Positions 32,061 through 46,800 of a DNA stretch of 64,000 nt are shown one piece after another. Both the position numbers and the translations under genes were made by a program. Numbering within the stretch: the stretch's first letter is position 1; each line of letters opens with the position of its first letter. The notes below the pieces were generated by a model, which saw only the letters and a program-made list of their open reading frames with translations, was not told the DNA's origin and made no database searches. The stretch spans positions 22,579,264 to 22,643,263 of the forward strand of contig NC_133931.1 of assembly GCF_031877795.1 (NCBI RefSeq), in the 5' to 3' direction. The stretch comes from Strix aluco. Lineage: Eukaryota; Chordata; Aves; Strigiformes; Strigidae.

Positions 32061-35000
32061 GACAGGGCTGGCTGGAAAGTCAGTTCTCTTCCAAGGTGTC
32101 CGAGGGTCCAAAACCTTCCTGTTCCATGTGGGAACAGGACTGACCTACCCAGGCTGGAGCACGCAGCTGGGAGAGACTCCGGGACGCAGGACCAGGGGAA
32201 CTCAGTCTCCCACATGCCCATGGACATTCCCATTAAAAGTTTAAATTTCAACAAACTACTATTTTTCCAACGACGAACACCCCAATGGCAAGTTCCCAGC
32301 CTGCTCTAGGTCCCCAAGCGAGTGGCCCTGGGACACCAGCATGGAGGGGAAGGCCGAGGAGCAAAGACGCCTCCTTCTCCGGTTGTCCTTGGCCCCGAGG
32401 TGCTCACAGCCGCCCCCTCCCCGCCACAGTCACTGTCCCGCAGGCCACCTGGCCCGAGGCAAGCTGCCCTGGCGTGGTTTCAAGGCCGGGGCGCAAGGCC
32501 TGCGCCTTCAGCAGGGCCGGGCTGGCAGCACCCGCAGCGTGGGCGCAGTGCTGCCAGAGCCACGCTTCATGTTGTTCCTGCGGGACAGGGACTGGGACAC
32601 GCCAGCCACTGCACCTGACGTCCCTGCCGCTGCACCCCTCTGCAGGCCGCACCGGGATGAGTGGCTGCAGCGGGGGTACAGTGGCGACAAGAATGAAAGA
32701 CACCCTTTGGCACTCAGTCGGGGACATTTTTTTCCCAGGCTGGGAGGTATAATGGAGGTGGCAGCTGCCACGCCGTTTGAAGGCTGCACCATCTCCTGAG
32801 CTCCCCCGGGTTCAGGTTTCCTTCCTCTCCCCTCCAGAGCCACTGGCTGGTGTCACAGGCGGCCGCTGCCAGACCCGGCCCTGCCCGCGTGGCAGGCACG
32901 GGCGCCCGCGCGGGGTGAGCCATTCGTCCCGGCTGTGCGGAGCCAGCGGCAGCCGGGCCTCACCTCCCGTAACCCCACCAACCTAAATCAGTTCAGCTGA
33001 AATTTTCCACTTGAGATGCATGCGAGACCAGAATAGATTTGCAGGGTGTTGGTGTTGTTTTTTTTTTCCCGCTAGCTAGAGGAAAGCCAGACAATGCTTT
33101 GCAATGTTTGCTTTTAAAACATCCTCCAGATGGCTTTAGGGAGTCCCCATTGCACAGGCAGCCCCACAGGGAAGAGCCCCTCAGGCTTGAGTATGCCAGG
33201 CTCGGCTGCTGCTCCCCCGGCAGTCCCAGCCCCTGGTCCCTGGGGGCCGGTGAGCCGAGTCCCGTGGAGCCACGACGCAGTTTTTCCACGGTGCTGCTGC
33301 AGCGGCTTCCAGGGCCGGGTGGGATCCTGTGAGGCCGTGGGCAGGCGGGGGAGGGCTGGGCTGCCACAGGCAGGCGGAAAGGCAGGAACAGAAGAGGGAT
33401 TCCCAGCTTCAGCTCAGCTCCCAAAGCGGCGTTTTATTTGGTAGATTGTGAAAAAAAAAAAAATCCGCAGAGCAAAGCTGGTTCAGCTTAGCACATTTTG
33501 GCATGCTGTTCCTCTGCTCCTGCCAAATCCATTCTGCAGTCTCCCTGGAGTGGGGGCTCTCCCATCGCCTGCGCTGCGGAAGGGCTGGACCCTCACTCCA
33601 GCAGTAGCAGGCAGCCCGCAGCCCCGGTCCCTCTGCGCCCACGGCGCACAGCCCATCCGCACCCACCTCGACGAGCCGCTGCTGCTCTGCCTGCACAGCC
33701 GGGGTGCAGCTGCTGTCCCCCGAGCCCAAGGCCTTGAAGCATGCCACCCGCTTGTGCATTTCTGTGGGGGGTCAACCATCTCAAACCTCAAACAAGGCTG
33801 TTGGCAAGCAAAGAGGAGTCATCCGCAGCCTGGCTATGAAAGGGCAGGCACATAAAGCCCAACAGCTCCCTTGCTGCCCACTGTCCACGCACAGATCTGG
33901 CTCTGGACAGGATCTGCCAGTGCCACTCACCTGGCTGCCAGCACGTGGGGTGCAGGTCTGGGTACCAGCCCTGCACAGCCACACAAAGCTGCTCCTGGCC
34001 CAAGCAGTCACTAGCAACCATGAGGCAATCCCCCCCGGGCTCAGAGTGGAGAGTTTCTTTGACACTGAATCTCTATTAAACCTGCAGACCAGTTATGTTG
34101 GATGCAGCTCAAGCAGGAACAAACTCCAGCTCCAGTGCAAAACCCCGGAAGATGCCAGAGTTAGGAATGTTTCAGAGGAGGCAACTCTCTTACCTGCCAT
34201 GTGTCCTAACGTGCATTCACATCAGACTCAACCACCCACCATGAGATGGTGGCTGTAATCCCCTGCATGCAGGAATGCAGATGGTCTGCACGCAAAGCCC
34301 TGCACCTCAGCCACGGTGCTGGGCTGAGCACGCCCAGCTGCTGAGGCACGGGCACCCTCCGCACCCACCAGCCATGGCCCCGCGCTCACCAGGATGGGGC
34401 TCAGCACTGCAGGAGACAGCCCTGGATGTGTCACTGGCAGTGGTGGAGAGGAGAGAGGGGACATGGTGCCACTGGTGCTCCCTGCCATGCTGGAGCCTCC
34501 GGCAGTCCTTTATGGCACCTTCCCCCCGCTGCAGCGCCAGGATTTCCCGGGAGCAGGGGCAGGCTCCCTGTGCCGCCGCTGAGCCCCCCTGCCCCGCATC
34601 CTGCCTTTGGCACGGGCAGGGCATGGAGAGAGGGCAGCTGGGCTTGGTCTGCTGCCTGCTCCCATATGGTCACATTTTCTTTCTATGTGTGAACATTTTT
34701 GCCTTTCCGGTGACTACTCAGGATCCCCCAAACTCAGACTGACACTGTCCCTTTGAGCTTCTGGGGTTTGTCTCATACTGTAGCAATTGAACCTTAAAAC
34801 ATGTTGCCTTGCAAGCTCTCTATTTATACCTACATAATGCTGGGCTTTGGGACACTTCTGTGGCATGTCCCCAGGACAGACATTTGATAAACCAGTCATT
34901 TCTTTACCCATTACAGTTCCCAGTTTCTCACTGATTATGCACTCAGAGATCTAAGGTTATTTGTCTCATTTTTAACCCCAGGAGCAAGGTTTCAGATAAG

Positions 35001-38000
35001 GCGTACAATGGAAGGGTGAAGTTGAGGGCATGCGCCATGACATATAAAGCAGCCTGGTCTGGAATAAGCTGAGCTCAAACTAGCTGAAGGCCCTGACAGC
35101 AAGTCAGAAGGCATTGTTTCATCATTAAGTAGATGCTTGTTAATTTTTTTAAAGAAATTCAGCTTCTGCACTAGGCTCTCTTGCCCAGTTGAACGAAGTG
35201 ATAAAAGCAAGCAGCGGAACTGTAATGCTCCAGATAAAAGGCCAGTGTTTGGCTTCGTACCCAGTTCATAATTCATGTAAAGTTTCTATGCTGTCTATAA
35301 ATCGCAGGACAGGATGAGTAGAGACAGGCCTATTAAACAATTCTAGCTTTTGTGGGATTTTTTAAAAATCAGTGATTACGCGGTTTCACAACAGATTCCC
35401 AAAAGGCCCTTTTGCCATGGTTCACAGCCTGTCCTGTGCCTGCAGAGAAACAGCAAAGGAGGAGGGTGACGTGGTGGCTTGCCCATCTCCCTCAGGCCTC
35501 TCCAGAGCTGGCACGAGTTGTGGATGTGTAGCTGTGTCTGCAGGTACTCCTGAAGGACGACGGATGCAGCCACCGAGCCGTCACTCCCTGCATCTGCTGT
35601 CGACGCTTTCAGCCCACAGCAGAGACTTCTCCCACCCAGGGCAGAGAGGAGCCGCTGGACGCTGGCCCCAGCAGAACGCGGGGCTGCTCTCAGGGCGGGC
35701 ACCGAGGGTGCAGGGCCAGCGCTGGGGAAGGGGCTGACGCCTCCAGCCCGCTCTGTGGCTACTCCTTGTTCAACCAGAGTTGAACCAGAGCGTGTTTGGG
35801 AGTGTGCGAAGGGGGCATGTCCTCAGTCTGGCAGTGCAAGTCCTGCAGAGGAGCTAACACCCACGGCAGGTACCACCAACATCTGGGACAGCCACAGGCT
35901 ACTCGTCTGAGTGCCACCAGGGCCACGTGCCCAGCTACAATTAAGAAAAAAAAAGGGCTATAGGATACAAGCGTAGGAAAAGGTGCTGGTGCTCCAGGCA
36001 GGTATGTGAGTACTCTTCTGGCGCTGCAGGGCGTGCTGCCCTGCCAGGGCTTGGAGCCTGACTTGTCAGTGTTTGTTCTTGAAGCCAGAGAGGAAAGGGG
36101 GGGAAAAAGTGCCTTTGATAAACTGCTGGAGACAAATGGTCTGTGAGCATTTTCTTTAACAAAACACCTGCACCATTTCCAGCAAGGAGGCTGGCATCCA
36201 CCTGACCACAGCCGTTTCCACGTGGGAGACAACTGGGGAGAAGATGTGAAGAGAAGCCCCTTGCTCACACTGGCCCCCCGAGGCGGGGGCCGACGGTCCA
36301 CTTGCAGCAGAGCTGGTGGCAGGGCACCCAGCCAGTGCACCCCACGGCTGCAGCTCCTCCGAGCTTCAAGCAGCACCTCGCCAGACATGGGGATTAGCTA
36401 ACAAGCCGCCTTGGGAAGCAACACCAAGACAGGCTGTGCTTTACTCTTCCTGCCTGAACAAAACTGCCTGTGCAATGTGAGCGCTTCCCGCTTGGGACCC
36501 ACGTAAACAGAGCACACACGTGGCCCCTGCAGCCTTTCACCTACTAAACTGTGTTTACATATTTCACTCCTCGCTTTTTTCCCACTGCTGCAAACCAATA
36601 CCTGGGGGGGGGTATTGCATTTGGCAGGGCCATATGTTTTCCTGACATATATTTGAAGCCAGATATGTAATTGTACTGCTGAGAGATTTAAAATGAGAAA
36701 ACCTTTTCAGGACATTTAAGCTGTATAAATAATCATAATAAAAGGCCTTTATAAATCTGTATGTTTAGTTCTGACAAGCTCCTTGCTACCCTACTCAGTA
36801 CGAAATATAGACAGACTGTGATTTAAGGACTTCCTCAGTAAACAAAACAGCAAATGAGTAAGATAAATGGATATGTCTAGAGAACCAAATCATTCTTAAA
36901 ATTCCATTTAAACACATTTTATTTTATGGCAGCAAGAAAGGAGTCCTTTTAACAGGGAAAAGGTCTTGCTCCCATGCACTAAAATAAGCAAAGAATTATG
37001 GCTCAGATTTTCAAATCTGCCTAAGGGATTCAAGTCTCCAACTAAACCAAACAAAGCGAGCATCCAAATCCTTTAAGCAGTGTCGAAAATCCTCCTAGCC
37101 GTGTGCACAGGGCTGTGCATATAAACGCATATAGAGTTGCATGAGTAAAAGACTTAATACACCTTTCACCAACTATTTCAAGGTATTCTGAGTATATAAA
37201 TACATAAAAATGAACTCCAGTGAGTTGCGGTATTTGAAAGAGTGCTTGATTATTCTGTCATATGATCTAATCAATACTCACTGTTTATTTAACAAGAGTA
37301 AACTTGACCCAAAAGTTTCTAAAGCCTCGAGCTCTCCAACACCCATGGCCAGCAGGATTATTTAAGGGCATTCACCCAAAGTTGCCAAAGAGCCCTGCAG
37401 TAATCAAACAGACCCACACACCATTTGAGTCTGGGCTGGCCAGACCCTGTGCTATTAATAGTCATCCCAAAGAGGGGAGAGGGGTCTGTGCATGTTGGGC
37501 CACACATAGGTCTGCTCCTAAAAAACATGGCTTTACTATATCATCTGTGTCATCCCAATTTGGATCCATAAAGCTTCCTTCAGCATGGGCTGCTGCACTG
37601 TGTTTCTTTAGTTTAACAGATGCTTTCCAGACACGGTCTTATTTCACATAGATGTATGCTCGTATCTCAGCTTTGCTGTCCATAGGTGTGCTGCCCAGGA
37701 TGGGATATCACTGATTTCACGATGACTGCAAACATTCACAACTCCAGCTGCTCTTACACGAAATGTGAGCCTTTAATTCACTGCACGTAAGGATCCAAAC
37801 TATGACAGACTGACGATATGTGACAACACAGCTCACACAGGGCAGAAAATACTGGGGTGGAGGAGACAGGGGTGTCACACCAGCTTTAGGAGTCCCCAGG
37901 ACTTTTCCAGAAGGGAGAAGTCCTGGGAACCTGAAGTCCTTTGCCTGACCAAGGAGCAGGCAGAGCTTTTTGGAGAATTGTTACGGACGCTTCCAGCTCC

Positions 38001-40660
38001 AGAGGACTATACATTATAGCTTATACTGTACACTGTCTCATAACATTGACCTAGATTTGAGGTTAACATCAAAGCTTCCTGAGGACAAAGGAAGCCAAAA
38101 GGCTTCCACCTTCCTCCTTTTGTCTGTACTCATGTTCCAGCACTGGTCCCAGCCAGCGCTCACTGATCGTGATCAGGACCCATGAGGATGGCATCCACAG
38201 CCTGTGCATCCAGGTTCGTGCAGCGGAAGGCTGAATACACAAGCAGAATAAAAGTGTGGAAAATGTGAACCACCTTATCTGACAAAGCCTTCTGTGGGCA
38301 CAAGAACACCCTGATCTTCACTCACTGCTTTCCCTTCCACCCACACTCACATCAATGCTGGAAATGTCCTTTTTTGGAAGGGCTCTGAAGATGGTTCCTG
38401 GTAAGCACATGATCCTGACCACGCAGAGAGGGATGTAGCTGTTTTCTGACAGTTAAAACTGTTCCATCTGCAAAACAAACACATGTACACACACAGACAT
38501 TACAACATCAATGTTTCTTTTACAGCTGGTGCCATCAAATAAATGAAGATGGTCTTCCGGAGTGCCTCTCGAAACCAACAACTGGATGCAAGCTTTCTTC
38601 TGGTAGAGGTCTCTCTTTCACATTCTGCCCTTCAGTCCTTGCTCAAGACAGTTCACCACACTGGAATCAACAACTGCAGGATCACGCCCTCTTTCTTTCT
38701 GCTCAATATCTGCATTTTCAGTCCCTAAACAAAGGGAGATGAAATAGCATTTTGCAAGAATCATTTTGTCCTGCCCCTACTGCAAACCAGACAGCTACTT
38801 TTCAACAGCACCCGTGAAAAGGTTTCACAGAAGTTCATGCTAAAAATTAATGCCTCAGTCAAGCTTCAGCCATTCCTCTTGGTGTAGAAATAGAGCTTAC
38901 CTGCAAAACCCAACCGACATTAACTCAGCCACAGGAAAATACTAGAAATATATTGAAAGTGAAAGAAAAAAATATTTCACAAAACCAAACATTTCTGGAA
39001 GTAGTGAGAAATGAACATCAGTTCTCTCTTGGGAGAATGGTGCTAGTTATACGCAAATCTTCTCCTGATGTTTTTTTAATTATTTTTAAATATGAGCTAT
39101 ACTTCTGAAACAGCTCTGAAAACCGCAGGGATCACAAAGCCTTTGACTCCAGTCTTACGGCTACAACCAGTGAGACAAACCCAGGGGCCTGAGAAAAGAT
39201 TCATGGTGGACGAGTATGTTTCTAAGAACTCAGCAGAACAGAGCTGCTGCCCCTCAGCAGAGCCACCTCTGAGAGATGGTGTCAGTCAGCTGGAAGCTTC
39301 TGACGTGGGACAGAGGGAACCATGCTGTTCCCCGGGCAGCAGCTCTGGGAGAGCCCGGTTCCCTACAGGGTTTGAGACTGTTCTCTACGTGCCCCATCTC
39401 AATAGGTGCAGCATCCCTTCTTCTCCACTTCCTTGGTCCCCCTGCAAGATCCTCAGGCTTCCTCAACTTCTCAATTTTAGTCCCCAGTGCCCCCATCACA
39501 GTATCTCCTCTCTCCTCCCACAGTGTTTACCCAAGCCTCTTGGCAGTAAAGGGCAGTCTGTGCTCTGTCCAAGTTACAGCCACGCACGTGAACGCCTGCA
39601 TGCCAAGCAGCCAGCAAACAGGCAGGCCCCAGGTCGCTCACTCTATCCCTCCACAAAACTCTCCACTGCCCAGCTGATGGTTCTCATTGGCCTTGTAGGC
39701 ACACATGGTGGGATCCACCTCACCTCACCTCACTCCACCTGCTTTGTAGACTCACCCGCCTGTGCTAGCTGCCCAGACTCCCATTATCGGCACAGAAGAT
39801 GGAGTCAGCAGAGTTCAGGGTGCAATTCATCCCACATCAGGAAAAAATGAAACATGCCCGAATCCTGTGGTTTATATTTATTAGCAGTCCACTGACTATA
39901 AACAGAGCTATAAAAACAGACACTTGTGATATAAGCACCTAATCTTAGATGAACTCCACCCATAGTGACTCTGGGTACATTTATATTCACTTTGCTATTT
40001 GAACTCAAGAACAACCTCGGGCCCAGGGTCAAACAGTCCAAACTGGCTCGCTTCCCAGCTGCTCACAACAAGGGTCCTCTGGAGCAGAAGATTTGCACCC
40101 ACAGAAGAGATGAGTGGGAGCATGCCAGCGCACTTCCCACCTCCCCAGGCCTCCTCGGCCTCCCATGCCAGCACACTCACTAGCACAGGCCACACTCCAC
40201 AGTCCTCTGTGGCTGTTTTGCAACAGACATGTGCCTACACATCTACACCCTTCCAGGCACTGACCTCATCCACCATCCCTTCTTCCCCTCATGGAGAGGA
40301 GACTTTGGACCAGGGAGACAGCAGTCACAGGCAGGTTCAGATTGATGAGGTCTTTACAAGGCTGCCTGCCAGTCCTTTAACTCTAGCACATCACTCCCTG
40401 GGTCCCCATCTCAATGGACTGGAGAATTGCCACCACCCTTTGGAGGCTGGCAACCACTGCAGAGTCATGGGTACCACAACTATCTACACGGGCTCAGTCG
40501 GCACTGCAGATCCTATCGGTAAAGCATATCCTGTCTACTATGCACAAGCCAGTGCCCTCTTCTTCTAGAAGAGCTTCCATGAGGTCAGGCTGCCACTCTG
40601 CATGTCATCTCAAACAGGGCCCACACAGTCCCTCTCCTTGTCACTGTGGCTCCTGCAGAG
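32060..40660. other. Intergenic: no gene seen
   Basis: The GC-moderate part (32-36.5 kb) carries many chance open frames. AT-rich sequence at about 36600-37650 has no repeats I can name. A 252-codon open frame at 39092-39850 lacks any recognisable domain and looks like chance. A 13-A run lies near 33450. Confidence 0.55.
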
Positions 40661-40664
40661 TGAA

Positions 40665-40860
40665 CATCTGTGGGACCAAGGTGTGGCGTGTCTCCAAGGT
40701 TGAGCTGCGGGACAGAGGTGACTCTCTCCAACAGTAAGCTGCAAGACCAAAGTGTGTATCTCCCATGAGGAGCTGCGGGAATGAGGTGCATGGCCCTAGA
40801 ATTGAGCTGCAAGAGCAAAGCGAGCCACACAGAGGAGGATTCAGGGAGCAGTGAGATGCC
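40665..40860 (+). repeat. Degenerate 34-bp minisatellite, about five to six copies
   Basis: Units beginning RAGCTGCRRGA start at 40702, 40736, 40770 and 40804, exactly 34 bases apart. A diverged unit lies upstream (about 40665) and a weak one downstream (about 40838). Alternate units are more alike (GAGCTGCGGGA at 40702 and 40770; AGCTGCAAGA at 40736 and 40804), suggesting growth by a two-unit step. Confidence 0.75.
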
Positions 40861-40864
40861 AGCA

Positions 40865-43800
40865 CCCTGCTGCCACGCAGGTGGTTGAGATGGGTTGCAC
40901 ATTGAATAACCTGCAAAATCTCCAGCTAGCCTGCTCCACAGGGATCTGCAAAGTCCAGGGGTTTGACACACATGATTACAACCTTTGGGCATTTTTCTGG
41001 TCATGAGGGCAATCCCACTGACAGGGGTTCTCTCCCTGTGGTCTATGACAAAGCCAACACCATCTCTGCACATGGTGCATTTAGAGAGTAAACAGGGCTC
41101 TCTTCTGCAGTCCCTTGCGTAGATCTGAGATCATAGTGGAGACACTTGCACTGAGCAGCACCAAAGCTGGCTTTCACATAGGCTCTTGTTTTAAAAATTT
41201 AAAGTAGTGTTGCTCAACCCTTACATTGTTGCCAAGAGCAGCAAAGCTGTGACTCTTGTGATGTCTCTTTAAATGAAACACAAGGCCTTGATCATCTCCA
41301 CAGGTCCCTCAAGCGTGCCCTCTGCCCTTAGTTCTAGTGACATCTTAAGGAAAAAAAAAATGAAATCAATTACTAATAGCGAGTAGATTGCTTAACAGCA
41401 TGCCAGTGGTGTGTTCTGTACAGTGATGCCAAGGGCGTGGTATGTGAGCCAGGCATTTGGCAAGAGACAGCAGCGGGAGATGGGAGAGCTCAAGGCCTGC
41501 CGACACATACAGGAGGAGTGTATTGGGTGCAGGGAGCAAAACTGGATGCAGTTTAGTCTGTACTGTATGGAGGACATGCTACCTGCATTTTTGCAACTGC
41601 ATTTTCCTATCTAGAGACTATTTGCTTGCTTGAATATAAACTAACAGGTATGCAGTGGGGTTGGGAACAAGTATTAGCATCAACAAACTAACACTGCAGG
41701 AGCTATTCACATCTCTATCTCACCTGTCATACGGGGCTGAAACTAGTCAATAGTTCAAAAATTATTAAAGATAGATAGGCTTAAAGAAAAGAAAGGCCTT
41801 CATTCACTTGACTCCTATCAAAATACCTATAATGGGAGGTGTAGAAATGCTGTTACCTGTGTTAGGAGAAAAGGTAAAGCTGTCCCTGCTGACTTCTATA
41901 CCATATTGATACGTCACACGAGATTCCCTGGCCACACCACCATCTCATCTCCTTCATACCTCCAGGATTTAGCCTATCAGAAGAACTCTTGAAATGCAGC
42001 GGCCGTTAAGTCACTGTATAACAAGTAAATTCGGTTTTGGGATGAAAAAGCACCCAAATGTTCTGATGCTTCCATCAGGAAAAATGTTTATCTGATCGTA
42101 GCATGCGCAGGTGGCGTTGTTAGCTACACAAGCTCCTTCTACAATGCTTAGAGGCTGTCTCCTTCTCATCTTACTGGCAGACAGTTCAGCTCCTACGTAT
42201 CTGATTTTGTTAGCAGAAATTCACATTGATCAGTTAGGTTTTGTACTAAATAGTTAAACAAATCATAACACCGGGAAAACTCTGAATATAATAAATACAC
42301 CGTTCAAAGTGGTGGAACGCACAGACCCATATGTTATCCTTACAAGCAGAAAAGGTTCTCAGTTGTGTGTTCTGATATTTTCCAAGCTCTGCCTGCAAAT
42401 AAACAATGCCACTTTACCATACGCTTCCACAGCTCTCCAAAGGTATCCATGTTCTTGTGAAATGGTGGATCCCCACATCAGGCATAGGACTCAACAATGT
42501 TGACCTTTACTGGAGGTATCAACAAAACCACCAGCACTGAACAAGTGAAGAGAGACCACACAAGATAGAAAACAAAAATAAACACACAATCACACCATGT
42601 GAAGTGAAATAGGAAGCATGATTTACATGGGATTAATCAACAAATCATTCCAATATTAACTCTTGATTTCCACTACAGAGAGTTCCACGGATTTCTTGGA
42701 CCAAGATATGCAGCAAGTAAGCGACTTGGCTGGTTTGAGCTGATCAGACACCTGTTCTAGCTGACCTTCCAAAAAGATAGATGGGAAGCAGTGCTGTAGC
42801 CAGACCCATTGTCCTGTCCAGTGTCCTGAGAAAAAAACAGTCCCTGGGACAGCCACAGGACTTGAGGAAAGTTCTGGTTGGTGTACAACCTGATGGTGCA
42901 GTGAAGGAATTGAATATAAAACCTCTCACAGTCTTTAGCGGATACTGAAGCAATCATTATGCTCTTTCTGCTCTGACTAAAATAACCATCTATCCCACAG
43001 TTTTCTGTGAACAGGTATACATCTAACATGAGAGGTTAAAAATACCCCTTGATGTCCCATCACAAGAAGTGGAAAATAGCTCTTGCTTATTAGTATGTAA
43101 AAGCCAAGAGTTTAGGATAAAGGAGCAACTTAAAACACCTTCTTAATTCTGTATGCCAAAGCTGAGATAAGCCACAGATAACAGAGCTGTATTTCTTAAG
43201 AGCAGGGTGAAATTCAGGAGACTGGAGTTTCGCCTGACTTAGCCTCTGTCCCTAGACTGCTGGACAGGACTGCAGTTACACAGCTGGTCAGTGATTTACC
43301 AGCTGTGTTGCCAATTCACTTCCCTAATTTATCTTCCAATCCCGTGACAATTTAGCTTTCCACATCAGAAGAATATGACCTGCAGGCTGGATAAGTGGTT
43401 TTCTGGGAAATTTAAACTTAAGATATAGTGTAATAGGCATACATAAATAACCCACAAGTGCTTAAAAGTCAAAATCCTAAACATCTTCCCAACAAAAAAC
43501 CCAGACATGTCCGTTTTCTCCTGGGCAGCATAAAACCACATCCCCAGCTTCTCTGGGAAACTGAATGGAAAATACAAATACATGTGAACTGACAGTGATC
43601 CTTCAGCTGCTTCCAGCGATTGCCAGAGAAAGTCAGTTTCACTGAAAACTGCACACTTGCCAAAAAGAAGTTTCTCTTACCTGTCCTAGGTTTCTTAGGG
43701 GTATTTGAGGTTTTTTTCCCCTCGCCAGGCTGTCTCCTACAGCAGCAGCGCAAACATCAGTGCTGCTAACAGCCTCTGAAGCCTTCCATTGAACAGTGCT

Positions 43801-46800
43801 CAGCAGGCACAGCAGGACTGGAACTGTGGTGACTCAGGAACAGCCACAAATGCTCCAGAGAAAAAGGGCCGTGAGCAATACTGTGTAAAATGCACGTACA
43901 CAGAAACTGGGGTTAGCATCATGTAGGGCTGCCAGACAAACAGGACTTGCTCCGTCTGGCAATCAGACTGGTAAAGCAAACTAAAACCCATAAACTGAAG
44001 TCTTAATGACAAGTAAGTTCTGGTTTTCACCTGGTACCCTAATAAGCAATTGCAGAACCAGGAAAAAGCAGGATTTTCCTAAGGTTGGGATGCATAAGGA
44101 AAATGGGCTATGAAGAAGAACAGAAAAGAACTTAGAGGAGAAAAAAAGAGGACAATCGACCTTGTTGCTGATTATATGCTCCACCTCTCCAGTTACCTGA
44201 TATATAAAGCTCTGCAACTGCTATCTGTAGCAGCAGAGAGACTTTTCCGGTTATTAATAAATGAATGCGACCAGTAGAAGGCATGCCAGGGAAAAGAGAA
44301 CAGCCCCACACTGTACAACCCTCTCTTGCCCTGAACTCGTCGTCCGCTGCCTCCAGCCTTCCTTCCACCCCCTCCCCATTCTCGGTTTGCTCCCTTCCTT
44401 CCGTCCTTCCTCTCGTGTTCCCTGGCTGCCACTTCCCTGCCATTTCAGAGCTGCCTTTCCCTGGCCACCCCCTCAGCCTCAGCTGCTTTCAGACACCCAC
44501 CGCAATGCTCTGCATATGAAAATGAGCTGTCACATTTTCCAGCCTCTGAAGCAGAGATTATTTTGGGGAGAGGTGGTTTTGACAGTTCTGCCCTGCAGTT
44601 CACAGGCAGAGCACTATGTCAGTGCCAGGCGAGAAGAGGAGGGAGAGTACAGCCGTTCAACACACATCCGGGGCTCCTGGCTGTGCACTCAGAAGGCACC
44701 GAAGGTCTGTGGGGGGACACGAAGCTCCCATGGGATATGGGAGTCAAGGAGCAGTTAAGTCTCCCCACTTCCAAAGGCTGTTCTTTCCCAACCCAAGGCC
44801 AGTTGCTAGGAATGCTGCTACAGGACACGCCACCGAGATGACAGTGGAGCCCACCGGTGGAGGACAGGCACAGCGAAGCCCCTCTCCACCTTCTCACACA
44901 AAGTCCCTCAGGCAGCTGCATCCCTATCGCCCCCAGGCAGTCTCTCACAGAGCCCATACTCCTGCCAAGTGCCACAATCAGCATACAGATGTCATCTGAA
45001 GATCTGGCCTAAAGGCCGTGAAGAGGGGAAGTGTAACAGGATTTTGACTTACCAGTCTGGTCCCAGACATTCTGTGCGCTTTGACTGCAGCTGATCGGCG
45101 TATAATGTGAAATCTGCAGGGCCGGAAGGTCCTGTGGAACATGGATGGCGGCAGCAGAAGACAAGCACTGACATGGTGGGAATAAACCCCAGGGGTGAGA
45201 GGAGATACTAACGTGGGAGGAGGGAGAATGAGCGAGAGGTTTCCCGGAATAGCAGAGACTGATGAGAAGATCAGCAGCAGAGGGTTGCTCTGGAAATTAA
45301 AGTTGAAATAAGCTGGGTAAAAGAAGCAAGCAGAGATGGCAGCTGGGGAGACAGAGCTGGGAGCACCCTGGGATGGAGCAGCTGGAGGTGGGGGAGGAAC
45401 AGATAGAGAGGATCCAGACACGGTGGAGGAGGCGGCAGGGTATCAATGGCCGTAGGTGGTGCGGAGCAGGCTCCGGCAGGCACACTGGGAATGGCCACGG
45501 GGAGAGGCTTTCACGGAGGAAAAGCAGTACGGATGTCATGGGAAGGAAGGTGCATTAAGAAGTATTAAGTATTAAAATGTGGTGTGTGCGCTAAGGGCAT
45601 ATGAGGCTGGCAAGCAGGAAAGGCAGGTTGTGAGGACTAGTGGCAAATTACTGCTGGCAGCAGCGAGGGCAGTCCTGCAGGACCCACAGCAACAAAGGCA
45701 AAGAGCCAAGAGGTCTTACTGGGAAGCCAAAGCGAAAATGGACGAGGAGGTAAAGCAAGGACAGGAGGAGAGAGAATAAGAGCAGGAAAAGAACAAACCA
45801 GAACAGACCACCCAAAGCAGGAGCTGATATTGCAAGTCAGCCCCTCATTATTTTCTCATGGTTATACCATAGCGGAGTTCAGAAGTACCTGTCTGTGTTG
45901 GGTCACATCCTACTTCACGTTACACAACCCGAGAGAGATACGGCCAAAACTCCAAAGTATTTACAACAGCCTCACTCAGTGCCCCCTGAAAGCTACCCTT
46001 ATGACAAATCTAAAATGCATGGGATCCAGCTCAGACATTGCTACACTATTTTCTTCATCTTTCCATTTTATGTGAAAATTATTCTGTTTTCTCCAAAAAG
46101 CAGTTTATTTCTTCTAGAAAATTACTGCAGAATCACCATAACTTCCACAAATAGTCCAGCACATACCTCCAACATCTTGCCATAGCAAGAAAACTAAAAA
46201 TGGTAACAGCATTTCATGTTACAGACCTTCAGTTAATGTTGGCAACTGTATTTTTAACACTAAACTTCTCACTGTACCAGTAAAACTTTTGTGTATATGC
46301 ATTGTATACATGTAAGGGTGAAAAAAGTGACAAAGATCTGCCTAATTTTCTGCTGACGTACAGGCAGAAGCTATTAGTTTTATGAATTAATTTATCATGT
46401 AGGGTGAAACTGTAATGCTGGTGCAACTTTTACAGATTTTGGTTTAGGGGCAGTAATATGCTCCAAAAGATATGTCAAAATGTTTTAAATAAAAACAATT
46501 GTAATCACAGAAAACATGACACAACCTGCCATAAACAGAAAACAGAATTTCATCAAGCACTATTGTGCATTGGTTCCACAACCTCTATTTCAGCCGGAGC
46601 AGATGCAGACAGAGGCACTCACGAGCCAAGAAGCCTTTCCCCAGCTGTGCCTCGCCTGGCGGTAGCACCTTTTGGCAAAGGAGACCATGTTCCGGGAGTC
46701 AAGCGACCATTTCATCAACATTTTTTCCTCTTGATTTCAGTGGGAAACACACAGTAAACAGACTTTCTCCTGTTAAGGCACCCAGAGATGTGGGATCCAG

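Noticed and set aside
32285-34742. Cluster of 100-180 codon frames as a possible unknown gene
   Set aside because: Frames overlap on both strands, show no domain, and lack convincing splice sites joining them.
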